Positions 32,840 through 44,612 of a stretch of 64,000 nt of DNA are shown here, piece after piece (the first letter of the stretch is position 1; every line of letters begins with the position of its first letter). The notes beneath the pieces are model-generated. The model searched no databases, was not told the DNA's origin, and was given only the letters and a program-made list of their open reading frames with translations. This stretch comes from Dryas octopetala (lineage: Eukaryota; Streptophyta; Magnoliopsida; Rosales; Rosaceae). The translations under genes were made by a program, and so were the position numbers. The DNA lies in contig OY992835.1 of the NCBI GenBank assembly GCA_963921425.1, positions 17,918,001 to 17,982,000 on the forward strand, given 5' to 3'.

Positions 32840-33555
32840 TCAATATCGAAATATCTCCTTAGCGGATTCTCAAATTATTTTCTTAAAAAGTTGTTAGATC
32901 AGCGTGGAATACTTTAAAATGAGTTATGCTTACCTGTCCATTACTCAAAAAAACACTTTGATGATTTATCGACTACTTTGCTTAAGAATAGTTTCACAAG
33001 TTCCAGCTCAGCTTTATCCCCTCTAGAGAAGAAACAACACCCATTTTCTTTGACAAGAAATAGGCCTTTTTCGCCTGAAAGGCTTGCTCGCACGAGGAAC
33101 TTCGTAGCCATCCCATCTTGCGTTAGTTATCAGCAATGATCTCTATAAATGGCTAGAAGATTAAAAAAAATAGTACAAAACAACATAATATATTGTATTG
33201 ATAATAGATTGAATAAAATAATTTCTATTTTAGACATAAACAATCTTAAATTTTATGTAACTTTATTAGATAGTCGTGATCAATTAATAAACCACTGGTT
33301 TCGCTTGGTGGCCCGAAAATGCCTAACTTATCAGTTTATCCGGTAGACTACTAAGGGCTCATGTAGTCCATGCCGAATTAATTGTATTCTAGCTTAAGCA
33401 ATGAACTTATTTGAAGTGACTTATTTCGTACCAGAGGAGCCTATGTGTGTACAAGTTATACCATTCATCACAATTTTCTGGAAAATCGTTAGGTATGAAT
33501 ATGCTATACAGCTGTAACTCGATTGGAGAAACTGTATCTCTTACGTCGCTTCGTC
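32840..33555. other. unidentified segment beside the plastid rRNA relic
   Basis: Less AT-rich islands (33000-33130 and 33290-33440) resemble decayed transferred or coding DNA, but I cannot name a source. The plus-strand frame at 33149-33346 has no recognisable domain. Confidence 0.4.
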
Positions 33556-33812
33556 CTCGTAGGAGCAGAAAACTCAGCATTGTCTTAGTTGTGCTACTGG
33601 GAGCTCTAGAGAAGTCAAATAGAAGAACAATTATCTTGGCATGGGCTTACTACTTAAATGCTTTTAGCAGTTATCTGCTCTACACTCGACTAACCAGCGT
33701 TTATTGTGGGCATGATAACTAGTACACCAGAAGGGCGTCCTTCTCGGTCCTCTCATACTAAGTAAACCGAAAAGGTCTTTTCAATGCTCTAACGCCCACA
33801 CTAGATATAGAC
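33556..33812 (-). pseudogene. nuclear copy of plastid 23S rRNA 3' region (NUPT)
   Basis: On the minus strand the sequence follows the 3' domain of plastid 23S rRNA. It has GTGTGGGCGTTAGAGCATTG, then AGTATGAGAGGACC (the sarcin-ricin loop AGTACGAGAGGACC with C to T), then GGTGTAC.AGTTATC.TGCCCAC, AAACGCTGG, AGATAACTGCTAAAAGCATT and AAGTAGTAAGCCCA. The differences I recognise are mostly C to T and G to A, as expected of methylated, decaying organelle insertions. The order agrees with plastid rather than mitochondrial rRNA. It is only about 250 bp and breaks off at both ends. Confidence 0.85.
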
Positions 33813-34020
33813 TCAACTAATTAACGGGTTAGTGTAAGCTTATACATGCGGTTACGAACTCTTTGAATAGGAATTCATTTTCTGAAGGATTTTGGGCTTC
33901 GTGTTTTGATGGTTCTCTACGAAATGCGTTGAGGCGTAACAATTGATTGAGCATCAAGGCATAAATAAGCAATGTTTTGGTGTGGACTGCGAGAGCGGTG
34001 CCAAATCTCTCATAAAACAC
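33813..34020 (-). other. open segment beside the plastid rRNA relic, source unknown
   Basis: A 63-codon minus-strand frame with non-random composition (FRREPSKHEAQNPSENEF). It does not continue the 23S rRNA sequence. It may be another organelle-derived piece joined at insertion or unrelated DNA; I cannot identify it. Confidence 0.3.
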
Positions 34021-34243
34021 GAGATAATTAACACTTGTTGTTTGATATTAATTTTATAATATAATAGGTTACATTAAATTAAAATTAAAATTTTAAGTAA
34101 AATTTTATGAAGATATAAAAAATGAAAAATGTAATTTTCATTCTAATTATTAAGTACAGAGTTACTCATAAGTGCACGTTAATGGTTGCCATTAGCAAAA
34201 TTCATATGAAAAATGTGCAAGCTGATAAAGGGAAAAAAGAGAA

Positions 34244-34291
34244 AATAAAATGATTAATTCTTTTTCTTTTTTACAATAAAATGATTAATTC
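34244..34291 (-). mobile_element. micro-insertion T-rich, 17-bp target duplication
   Basis: AATAAAATGATTAATTC at 34244-34260 is repeated identically at 34275-34291. The insert is 14 nt, TTTTTCTTTTTTAC; it lacks the GGCC word. Confidence 0.6.
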
Positions 34292-34899
34292 GGGGAGTAG
34301 ACAAATTTAGTTACAAGGGAAATGAAATATGTAAAGAAAAAAGGGGTGTCTGGTAATTTTCACACAAAGGAGTACATGGTAATTTTCTCTTTTTCATTTA
34401 GAAAAAATAAAAACAAATAAAGTCGAGGACCTCGAGGTAGGTATAAGAGTGAGTATGAGAAAGTAGTAAATTAGTAAATGTTGCTTTTAGGGAAAGCTGG
34501 ATTGCTCATTCAAATACATGGCCTATATATTAATGTTAAGTTAATTATATCAGAATCCATGCAGATAGAGATAGGTTAGAACTTGGTAAAAGCATAGAGC
34601 TACTGACGTTATATATTAATGGCAGGCACTGCAGATAATTGGTTATTGGCATTTTTTACCTTTTGGAGTTTTCCATTGGCTGCAGAGGTCATTAGAACCT
34701 CAGATTTTATCACACCTTCCTGTGGATTGTGCAAAATTTTGGAGATTTTCTAATAAATTTTTTAAATTGATATCCGCACTCCCAATTTAATTATCTTCAG
34801 CACTTTCAATTTAGCCAAAGGTAATTAAAACCTCAGATACTATTGCACCTTCCTGTGGAGTAACTGGAAGAATTTTGGAGATTTGGTAATTAATGTTTC

Positions 34900-34964
34900 A
34901 AAAGTACCAGTGCTATTCTCTTTTTTTTTTTTTTTTTTTGGGTCGAAAAAGTACTGCTATTCTC
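34900..34964 (-). mobile_element. micro-insertion poly(T)-GGGTCG, about 18-bp target duplication
   Basis: AAAAGTACCAGTGCTATTCTC ends at 34920 and AAAAGTACTGCTATTCTC (missing CAG) stands at 34947-34964. Between them lie 20 Ts and GGGTCGA. Confidence 0.6.
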
Positions 34965-35735
34965 GACGTACAATTTGTCCCCTTCATTTCGAAATCGATT
35001 TTTTTTTTTTATCAATTTCACTTGCAAGATGAGTATCATAAACTTGTGAAAGAGTAGAAATATCATTCCCCTAAACTTATCATTAATTTTTACACTAATT
35101 GATTCGGCAGATTACATGGTACAATCATATTTATTTAAACATAAATAAAGTATAAAATGGGATTAATTGTAAACAAGCTAGTAAGGTATCACTATATCAG
35201 CTGTTAGGATACAACCATTTGAAGAATGTTTAATTTAATGAGTGGTGTATTACTTCGGAACTTTTATTATTTACAAACACTACTTTATAGTAGTAAAAAA
35301 TAAAATTGTTATCGATTCGTAGGTTAACATGTGAGATAAATGTACATTTTAATAAATGATAATAACGTAACTCTAAATTTTAAAGTAAAATCCGTACATA
35401 TCAAAGTTTTAATAGGAAAACTAATGACTTGTCAAGATGAGATCGAAAATTTCTGGAGGATTTATATATTATGGGGGATATTATATGATCTTTAAGAATT
35501 GAGATATAATTCTAAGGCTATATATCCTACCTAACTTTCATGGTCGACCTCTTTGAGTGGTTTAATTACTTAATCATACTGGTGGTCCCAGGACAAAAAC
35601 TCATTCCGTTTGAATCACCTAACTTTTTTCAGTCAATCACGAGTTTCACAACTTAAAATATTCCTCATTTTATTTTCCATTGAAACTGTTTCTACGTTTT
35701 TATGTTTTTGATTTTGGAGAAACATATATATATAT

Positions 35736-35887
35736 GAGCAACGTTATTTGATCCAAAATAACTGATCAAATTGCTTAAATCAAATGAAATGGCAACCATC
35801 AATTGAATGTCTTGGTCCAAATATGTATTAAAATATCCAATTAATAATTTCATTTGATCCAATTATTTTGAGCAAATAACATTATTC
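35736..35887. mobile_element. MITE, about 152 bp
   Basis: Imperfect terminal inverted repeats: GAGCAACGTTATTTGATCC at the left and the complement of GAATAATGTTATTTGCTCA at the right. The inversion continues through CAAAATAA and ATTTCATTTGATCC. Both flanks are (TA)n, so the target duplication cannot be read. The GAATAATG end resembles the MITE in the LINE. Confidence 0.65.
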
Positions 35888-38135
35888 TATATATATATAT
35901 TTTATGTACCCATGCATGCATTTTGCAGAACCACGTATACCCAGACCCAGAAACTTCCGATATGTACATGATTTTCATCTCAATAGAAGAAAATATTGTG
36001 CCCTGGAATCAGAATTTTGGAAGGTGCTTTGGTCATTAATTGACTAGGAACCTTTTTTGACTTTGAAACAAAACGACCCTCATATGCAGTGACATGTCTG
36101 TTCTATTACTATTACTACCAACATGTGTTTTTTCTTTTACCTACTCAAACCGCCCTCAAATCTTTACTTTCTACTATCCCATCAAGAGTTATATGCTGTG
36201 GACACTCATTCAAGTACACGCGTAGACAATTTTCAGCAATCACAAACTAGATATAAAATTCACTTCGATCAACAAGTAACAATCATCTATATAAACAATC
36301 AAGCATATATAATTTACAATTTTCTTATTAAAATTTTGTATCATTAATTTGTAAAATCGTTATAATGTATTGATACTTTATATGTTCTTAGAAATGTGTG
36401 CGCATTGAAAAAGTAACAGCTTCATAATGCATATTGGACCGATATGGTGAAAAAATTCTCAATTTGTTATAAATATAATTTGTGGTTGCAACGTTAAAAT
36501 AATTTTTGGGTATGTGATTAATATACTAATATGTATTATAATATGTGTATTTTTATTAATATTATATTATAAAAGTACAAACTTATCGGTCATCATCCAT
36601 CCATATATATTATAACAAATTAATTTTTAACACTTTGTTATCGTGTTATGGTCACACTAAACAAAATTTATGGGCAATAATCGCCATTGGTTGAACTCGG
36701 AAGATCGAAATGGCAATGTATGAAATTCATACAATGAAAGAGGGGTGACATAGGGAGGGACAAAGTTGATACTGTTTGTCTCCAGTGGGCCTTTTGTTTT
36801 TTTTTTTTTTGGCCATGGGTCTTAGGTGGGTTTGAATGAGGTAAATAACAAGGATGTATAATATAAGCAACGATGAAAAGAAGGTTCATGCACCAGAATT
36901 ATGATATGCTCTAATTCAATGAGGAATGAAAGAGAGTGAAAACTACACGACAAATCTACAAAGTTTTTTTAAAAAAGAAGGGAGTGGGACCCTTATATAC
37001 ACGGATGATAATGGGATTGAGCTGGTTAGTAGCCCAAGGCCAAGAAGCCCTTTTTAGTAATAATCTCAATCAATCCCCTTTTAAAAGAAATTTCTTCAAA
37101 TTTACGAACCAAAATAAAAACCTTTTGTATAGGAGGCGGTTCGATTGTACATAGTAATTATTCTGGATAATTGTAAGACGGTTAGATATTATAAAATGAG
37201 TGGATTATGATTATATAAACTATTTTTTCTAAAATCGGAGGTCATTCTATTGATTCAAAAGTGTTTCGATTTTAACCTTATTTTTTAAGATATCGTTTGA
37301 ATCGTCTGCATTTTATATCGACCTCTTTACTATAACTATTATGGTATATTTTTTAGAATATTACTCGTGGAGAGACTTTTTTGTAACAAAAATATAATTA
37401 ATTTGATATTTTAATTTAATAACATAATAGCATCTATACTTTTATATTTTATCATATAATAATTTCTCTAATTTTAAAATATAATATATTTTTTAGAATG
37501 TATACCTATTATAAGTAAATTTTTCTCTTGCTTATGAATTGTGATGGATGAGAAGAGAAAGACGTTTTGTTTGACTTGGTTGACGTGCGTTGTATTTATT
37601 TTCTATTTTACAACTTGCTCCATTTGATTGGGGTACATAACTAGTAGACAGCCAGCATTGCTAAGGAGTGGGTCCGTGGGATGCCCTCATGCGCACGCTT
37701 CTCTACACGTACGATTTTGCAATGGATATAATTAGAATTATAGATGATTGCACTGAATTCACAATGTGATCTCTATGAACAGATTTTGTATTTAAGTGAG
37801 TGTTATTATCTTTTACCAAACATAGTGCAAGCTCAAGAGCCCTTGGCAATTCGGTTTGCCGTTCAATGATGGGATCTATATATATATTTCAAGGGCATCT
37901 TTAGATATTATTCTTACAAAAATCTTCTCAAAGAAAAAATTAATTATTTGATTAACTAAATTGTGTAGAATATTTGACTTTTTATAACGTTGATCTTTGA
38001 AGTGAAGCTTAAAAAATAAATGATTTGGATTATAAAATTAGTTCAAATGAACTTCAAAAAATAGGCAGACGTGGTTAGCTATAATATCTTCTTCAATCAA
38101 ACCAATTTTTTTTTGTTTTCAACTTAAGTTGATTG
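35888..38135. other. AT-rich intergenic
   Basis: No gene visible; short open frames at 36123, 36668 and 36936 have no recognisable domain. One possible micro-insertion lies at 36786-36823. Confidence 0.6.
36786..36823 (-). mobile_element. possible micro-insertion poly(T)-GGCCA
   Basis: TGGGCCTT (36786-36793) and TGGGTCTT (36816-36823) flank a T-run and GGCCA. The duplication is short and has one mismatch. Confidence 0.4.
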
Positions 38136-38478
38136 TGATAGAATTAGAGCATCCAACCCAAAATCAATTGGTAATAGGTGGAGAGGCCCAAGATGTTAGG
38201 CCTTAGTTTTTCTGATGCTCCACATTACTCTCAACACGCTCCCGCACTTGTGGTGAGATTTTTGAGCCTTACACTTGAACAAATTGTATTGGGTGACGTG
38301 GAAGCACGTGTGACCGTTGGGCCTTACACGCGAATAACCAAGCTTTGATAGCATGATAGAATTAGAGCATTCAACCCAAAACCAATTGGCAATGGGTAGA
38401 GAATCCTAAGACTTATAAGCACATATGTTAAGCCTTAATTTTTTCGATGTAAAATATTACTCCACATTACTCTCAACA
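38136..38478 (-). mobile_element. second TRIM retrotransposon, 343 bp
   Basis: Reverse orientation of the family at 17077. LTR-like repeats occupy 38136-38236 and 38354-38478. Both start TGATAGAATTAGAGCAT and end ACTCTCAACA on the plus strand. Inside the right LTR stands GCTTTGATAGCA, a mutated initiator tRNA-Met primer site read in reverse. The left LTR is about 24 bp shorter. Flanks GATTG (38131-38135) and TATTG (38479-38483) are a decayed 5-bp target duplication. Confidence 0.82.
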
Positions 38479-41400
38479 TATTGTTCTTTTGGTCAATCTT
38501 ATCCACTCTTTTGTTGTAAACTTGTAATATTCACATGTTATCCCCAATGCTTGTTGCTAGACTCGCGTTTTGCAGCAATATTTTGTCGGATTTTTGTCCT
38601 CATTCCTCCTTAAATATTTTGTCGCGTTTTGCTAGACTCAAGTTGTAGATAGCCTTCAGCCTTCAGAAATATGGGATTTCATGCCCTCAAATTAAATAGT
38701 TAATTAATATGTACAATATATACAAACAAATTAAGAGCATATTCTCTTATTTTAATATAATAATACTTCGGGAAGGATCTGGATCCCAGAAGGTGATATG
38801 TGGACCGGTGATGACTGATCAATGATCATGAGGAGGAAGAAGAGCTTGTGCTCTACACGCTTCACAATATTACTTAATATTGGTTTAAAAATATATACAT
38901 TGTTTCAAGTTTTCAACCCAAAAAATATATATATATTTTTTTTTCTTAATTTGCGATAATTAACCAGAACCGGATGGATTTAAATTTGATCCACGGCTAT
39001 AATCACCTGATCATCAATATATGCTTTCTATTTGGTCAAAAGAAGATAACTTCATTAGAGCGACCTCTTTTCTAATACAGGTTGACAGTTGCAGTTGCAG
39101 TTGCAATCCCCCAATTGATTGACACTTACATCTTGCATCTATCCACAACCACCCCCTTGCATTATAAAAAGTACTTCTCATTAATTGAGATACAACATCT
39201 AATCAGTTCTTACTTTTTATTATCATCTTCTTTTTTTATCCACTAATCATCCCTCTCTTACTTACATTACACAAACATCGAATGTGTAGAGATTTGTAAT
39301 TAGTCAAAATAAAAACTTATGTATATATTATAATTAGTTGGTTTTTTTTTTTTTTTGTGTGGCTAAAGTTATATTATTTGGCTGGCTTAAATAATTGCAC
39401 TTTTTCTTTATCCAAACTTTTTTTTTTTTGGCCAGGTTCTTTATCCAACATTGAAGGTACTATGTAACTATGTTAAGTATTAAATATTCACCCCAAAACG
39501 AAAGCTATGCATATTTGATCCAAGTTACGACTTTGAACAAGTGACAAATTTTACAGATAATCACATGCCAACTGGGAATGGTCTTGACTCTTTTATTTGT
39601 TTTTTGTCATCTTTTAGATTGGTGCTAGCTAGGCTGCTAGCTATTTAGAGATCGACAAGTTGTAGGCCTAGTGGAAATTTTATATTTCAACTATCACATA
39701 CTACAGTGAACCCAAATTATATTATTCAGCCTTTACTCGTAAAGACAAAGGAGTTAACACATGACAATTTGAAGTTTACAACTTGCAAGTAGCTAATGAC
39801 CCAAGCTAAATTAATTTATATAAAAAATTAAGATTAAATATTAAATATTAATAGTTTTTCAACAAAGTAGTTAGACACTAATTTTTTTTAGTTTAGGTAC
39901 ATATTAATTTAAAACAAGACATTTTGAATTCGGTCACAAATCTGTACTAAACATAAATTTTTTGACACCGAGTGCTAGGCTAAAGTGTCAAGCCCTCAAT
40001 GGTTTTCCGTTGGTTTTTTTTTTTTTTTTTTTGAGTATGCTATATACCTGTAACTGTCGAACAGTCACAACTAATTCATAAAAACTCAAAGTTTATAAGG
40101 GTTTAATATATACTTTTGATTTAAGTTTGGAGGATGAAGTTCTACAATCTATAGACAAATTAAATATTAAAGCTTAAGTCTCGCAAACATTGAAAAAATA
40201 ATAAATCAATATAAAAGTTGTGACTGTTGTACAGTACAACTAAACTGGCGCAACTAAATTAAATTAGTAAAAATTAGTAACTAAATTCAAATTTAGTATT
40301 TAAAGTGAAATGACATAAACGTTTTGATAATTAAAATAAAAAAATATTTTAAAAAAAGATTGATATATTATTTTATGTGTGTGCATGCAACACATAGACA
40401 TTTTTGGATCGTATATATATATTAGTCACATAGCTACGAACCTTTATCCATTTTTGGTATTTTAGTTTCAGGCAATTGTGCATCCATGTTTGTAACAACC
40501 TTGGAAAATAGTAGGTCATCGATCTCACCATCACTTAATTCCACTCTGACAACCAAATTTCCAACTTAAAAGATACTTTCGATCCCTGCTCTACCTTTGC
40601 TTGCATATAAAGAGAGAGTGAGAAACCAAACTAAAAGATTCACCATGGAAACAAAAGTAAAAGTTTTTTCTTTTTTCTTCATGTTTTCTTATACGTTATC
40701 ATCCGAACTTAACTTGTACGAGTGATCCAATACTGAAAAAGATAACAATCAACGAACTTTAACTCAAATATACCAACTTCGAACCCTATTTCACACAAAT
40801 TCGAATGCATTATCTACATACCTAAAATCTTATTTTGATAAAAAGAATGGATCGTGAAATTTCCTCCTTACCCAAAAAAGATATACATATATAGAGCTTG
40901 GCTATAAAAGTTTTGCCTAGCTACCATAGATTGTGCTATGAAATCCAATGCAAGTAATGGACCACTTTGCTTCCTCACAAGCATGAAGCATGCAAGAGGA
41001 GGAGAGATCTTTTTGTTGAATGAAGTAATGTAGTTGCATGCAGAGTACAAATGTCAAACTCAAGAGCGGGGTTAGGTCACCTTCTTTGTCCTAGAACAGC
41101 TGTGAACGTACAATTGTGACGAAAAGGATGGTACAAAAATTAATATATTGTCATCTCTTACGGGGCAAAGGCTGGGAGTGACATCAGATCATGACTCGGT
41201 GGCCTGCATTTTCGCAACCGTACGTTTTGATTTTATCACACCATAATTAATCTATTCTTCTAATCAGCCATCAAACTATAAGTTATATGTCAAATTGGAC
41301 ACGCTTATAGAACTTGTGCGAAGCTTGAGTTGAAACCTTTATCAAGCGAGTAGAAATTAATGGAGTGTGTTAGGTAGATATGAAAGACAACCTGCCAGGC

Positions 41401-41707
41401 TCTTACACGTGGCCTGCTCAGAGTTGCAATTACTACTACCAATACTATTTTTTGGGCTCAGAAAATCAATTAATATGATCAATAGAGAAATCGTGAGTTA
41501 AGACTTAAGAGTATTAGAAGTAAATTTGTCTTTTTGGTTCTTTTATTCGGTCGCCTGCAAAATTTATTAGGTCATTGGGCATGATACGTTCGGTTTGTTA
41601 TATGATGGCCTCCATATCCTGTCTATATTATTATAATTCCACGCAATTTTAGAATAATAATAATGTTGGATTACCGTTAAAAATTTTTAATTTGAATTCT
41701 AAACATA
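38479..41707. other. AT-rich intergenic
   Basis: No gene visible. One micro-insertion at 39404-39449; otherwise short homopolymer runs only. Confidence 0.6.
39404..39449 (-). mobile_element. micro-insertion poly(T)-GGCCAGG, about 13-bp target duplication
   Basis: TTCTTTATCCAAAC (39404-39417) and TTCTTTATCCAAC (39437-39449) flank 19 nt made of a T-run plus GGCCAGG. Confidence 0.65.
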
Positions 41708-42083
41708 GAGAGAATTCTCGAATTTTACCTCGAGTATCATTTTAGTCCATGAATTTGTTTTTTAAATTATATAATCCACAAACTTTTACTTGTGTATCAC
41801 TTTAGTCCATTCCGTCAATTTTAATTTTTTCGTCAATTTTAGTCATATATATTATGTTGGAGAAAGAAAAAGGGGATGAATTACCATTTTTATCTTTCAA
41901 AAGTGGTTCACAAACTTGACACGTGACTAAAATTGACGGAAAAAGCTAGTGAATGAAATTGGCAGAATAAACTTAAGTGATACATGTATGAAAGTTCGCG
42001 AAATATAGAATTAAAAAACCAAGTGCATGAACCAAAGTGATACTAAGGGTAAAGTTCAATGATCATTGTTGTCATTTACTCTC
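41708..42083. mobile_element. inverted-repeat element, 376 bp, 8-bp target duplication
   Basis: TAAACATA occurs at 41700-41707 and 42084-42091. The arms are inverted: GAGAGAATTC at the left end and TTTACTCTC at the right, then about 150 bp of imperfect inversion including AGTATCA.TTTAGTCCATG and CGTCAATTTTAGTCA words. No coding capacity. Style resembles the 31776 element (MULE-like or hAT-like). Confidence 0.72.
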
Positions 42084-44612
42084 TAAACATATATGATAGT
42101 GTTTTATAAATTTATGTATGGTTTTATTCTAAATTCATTTATTTACAACAATTAAAATAATGTTACATACATTGTAACATTATTTAACATCCAAGTTTAA
42201 TATATAAATTTTAAATCCCTAACAAGTAAACATAATGAGTCAATAACCAATGAATATGACTTATACCAGAAACACCAACTTTTCAACCTTTAGATAGTTA
42301 AGTAAGTTATTTGTATAATTAAGCTTGGTTTCATGAAAATAGATACACTGTCATCCTTCAAATTGAAAAAACTGTGAATGTTTGCAAAGAGAGTTGTGTT
42401 AGTGAGTAATTTATCTATAATGATTTAAGAATAAACCCACACATGGATCTACAAAACACTGCCACATGCATTTAAGATCTAAAATTGAAATCCGTAGGAG
42501 TACTCTTGTTTGAGTTTCTTGTACTGCTGTAAATGAGGGATATGTGCTAATCCTTGGGCTTAAAATTGTCAAGTCCGGCCTATTTTCGATGAACATGCCC
42601 ATGCAGTTTGCCTTTCTCAAACTGATAGTAGATTGTGTGGATGGGCCTAAAGTAGGTTTATAGGGTCACCCCAACTCATCTCCACAAACATTACACAGGC
42701 CTGCTTGTTGCCCAATGGGCCCGAAGCAATTTAACTTTACAAATTGTAGAAAGTCCATGTTTACAAGTATACCGAACAAGTAAGGATATTGTCTAATAAG
42801 TGGGCCGGCACTAAGTTCATAATCTAGTAAATAAAAATATAAAATACATTAACATGCATCATATATATATATATATGGGGTAGGGTCACACATAGGCCTA
42901 AATTGGCGGAAGAAATTGTGATCCCTCCTAAACTAGAGTGACACTGATCCACTAAAAACAAAAGAAGAAAAAGAAGGATTAAAGTGAAATGACTACCTTG
43001 CAGAGAGACCTAGTGAAGAGTGAAGACATGTGAATCTGACCCAATTCATGCCCCACATTGTATATAGACTATATGTCAGGATTGAAAATGCTCTGCAATT
43101 TATGGACTAAACCTACTTGGAAGGGCTGGATCCCTCCAAATATGTAACTCTTGCAAGTTGCTTTTTCACCTTGTGGATCAAATTCTATATCTACTTGATG
43201 ACATACATTAGTGGGTCAAGAAAAGCACCACTACAATGCCTCAGATTAGTACAGCAGGGTTGCTAGGGAAGAAGCTTCTGAGGCTCAGCCAAAGCCAAAG
43301 ACAAAGATCGGGTATTTCTGCTTGTGATTTAAGCAAGATTTTGAATTAAGCTTAGCTTGCTTTTCTTGTTGTGCAGCAAAAGAATGGGACATGATGATTT
43401 TATGAGAGCAAAGTAAAACAATATAAGCCAACTAATTTAAAACCATGTTAACTATCATGGCCCATAGATGTAAAGCACTTTCCTAAAGAGTTGGCTTTTC
43501 CAGCTAAGTTGCTTTCTTCAAACAGGTTAATTACCTTTCGATCATCAAAAACATTGATTATGCAGCAGTTGCAGGCAGACAGATCCCGATGTTAATGCTT
43601 GGATGTTGTGGCTAGAAGCAAGAGGAAACTTAAAAGGGCATTCTTAAAAGCATTCATTAGGTGCTTACTTTTTCATTGGATCAGGACATCAGGTCAATTA
43701 AAGGCCACACAGCTGGTTAGTTGCATACTTGCATATTCTCATTAGGCATGCATATATGTCAAACAGATCTCTCTACACACACACAGTCCAATAGTTATTT
43801 CAGCCTTTTTTGTCCAGATTTCAAACTTGTTCATCCAAAGTCAAAAGGAATTAAAGTACGTAATTTAACCCATCAAGAATGCAGTACGTTTCTCTGATTT
43901 CAAATGTAATCTGCAGGCTTAAACCAAGACTAATTTCCATGTGAACCCCATTTAGGTCCTACATGCTCTCTCTAGTGACACAAGATTTCCTCTGTTCTGT
44001 GCATGCAACCAGACAAAGTCATGCAGTTGCTAAATATAAAATACAATATGAACCAAGTCATAAATTTACTGCTTTTTTTTTTTTTTTTTGGCTATATAAA
44101 TTTACTGCTTCAAGTGTGAACTGTGAAGTACCCCACATGATTCTTGTCCTAATCATTGTCACTATCTCATTGTTTTGGTTGACAAGCAGTTTAGCCTACG
44201 TGCAGATACTTTGACAACAGAATCAGATTGCAGGAAACACAATCATCTGTCTCACAAATTAAACTTGTAAACGAATCAGATCAACAAGTTGAGATTAACA
44301 AATATAAATTACACGGAGGAAAAAGGATCCTTTTTCATTTTTGATTCTTAATCTTACAACAAGAAGTCAACAACAACAACAGAGATATGCCACCTTGACT
44401 GTGCATCACAAAGACACAAACCAACCCAACCCCATCAGTTTTCCGGAGTAGAAAACCTTACAAACACATTCTCATTATACATACATATTAAGAGAGACAA
44501 AGAGGGATAACTTATGATTCTATAACAAGGACTAAGGAGTGCAAAATTCCTAAAACCCAAAACCCTAAAGTCCTTCCACACACACACACACACACACAAT
44601 GACACAAACAAC
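42084..44612. other. intergenic, 3' of the subtilase gene
   Basis: No protein gene recognised. A 37-codon frame at 43236-43349 and the frame at 42411-42620 have no supporting signal. One micro-insertion at 44060-44110. A (CA)11 run at 44577-44598 lies just past the subtilase stop codon, in the likely 3' UTR. Confidence 0.55.
44060..44110 (-). mobile_element. micro-insertion poly(T)-GGCTAT, 15-bp target duplication
   Basis: ATAAATTTACTGCTT is identical at 44060-44074 and 44096-44110. The insert is about 15 Ts plus GGCTAT. Confidence 0.7.

Larger units (their letters stand above)
34021..35735. other. AT-rich intergenic
   Basis: No gene visible. Two micro-insertions lie here (34244-34291 and 34900-34964). 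Confidence 0.6.

Noticed and set aside
33556-33812. Considered as a functional organelle rRNA gene or mitochondrial insertion
   Set aside because: Only about 250 bp, many transitions including the sarcin-ricin loop, and word order fits plastid 23S rather than mitochondrial 26S rRNA.
43236-43349. 37-codon plus-strand frame
   Set aside because: Too short to support without expression or conservation data.
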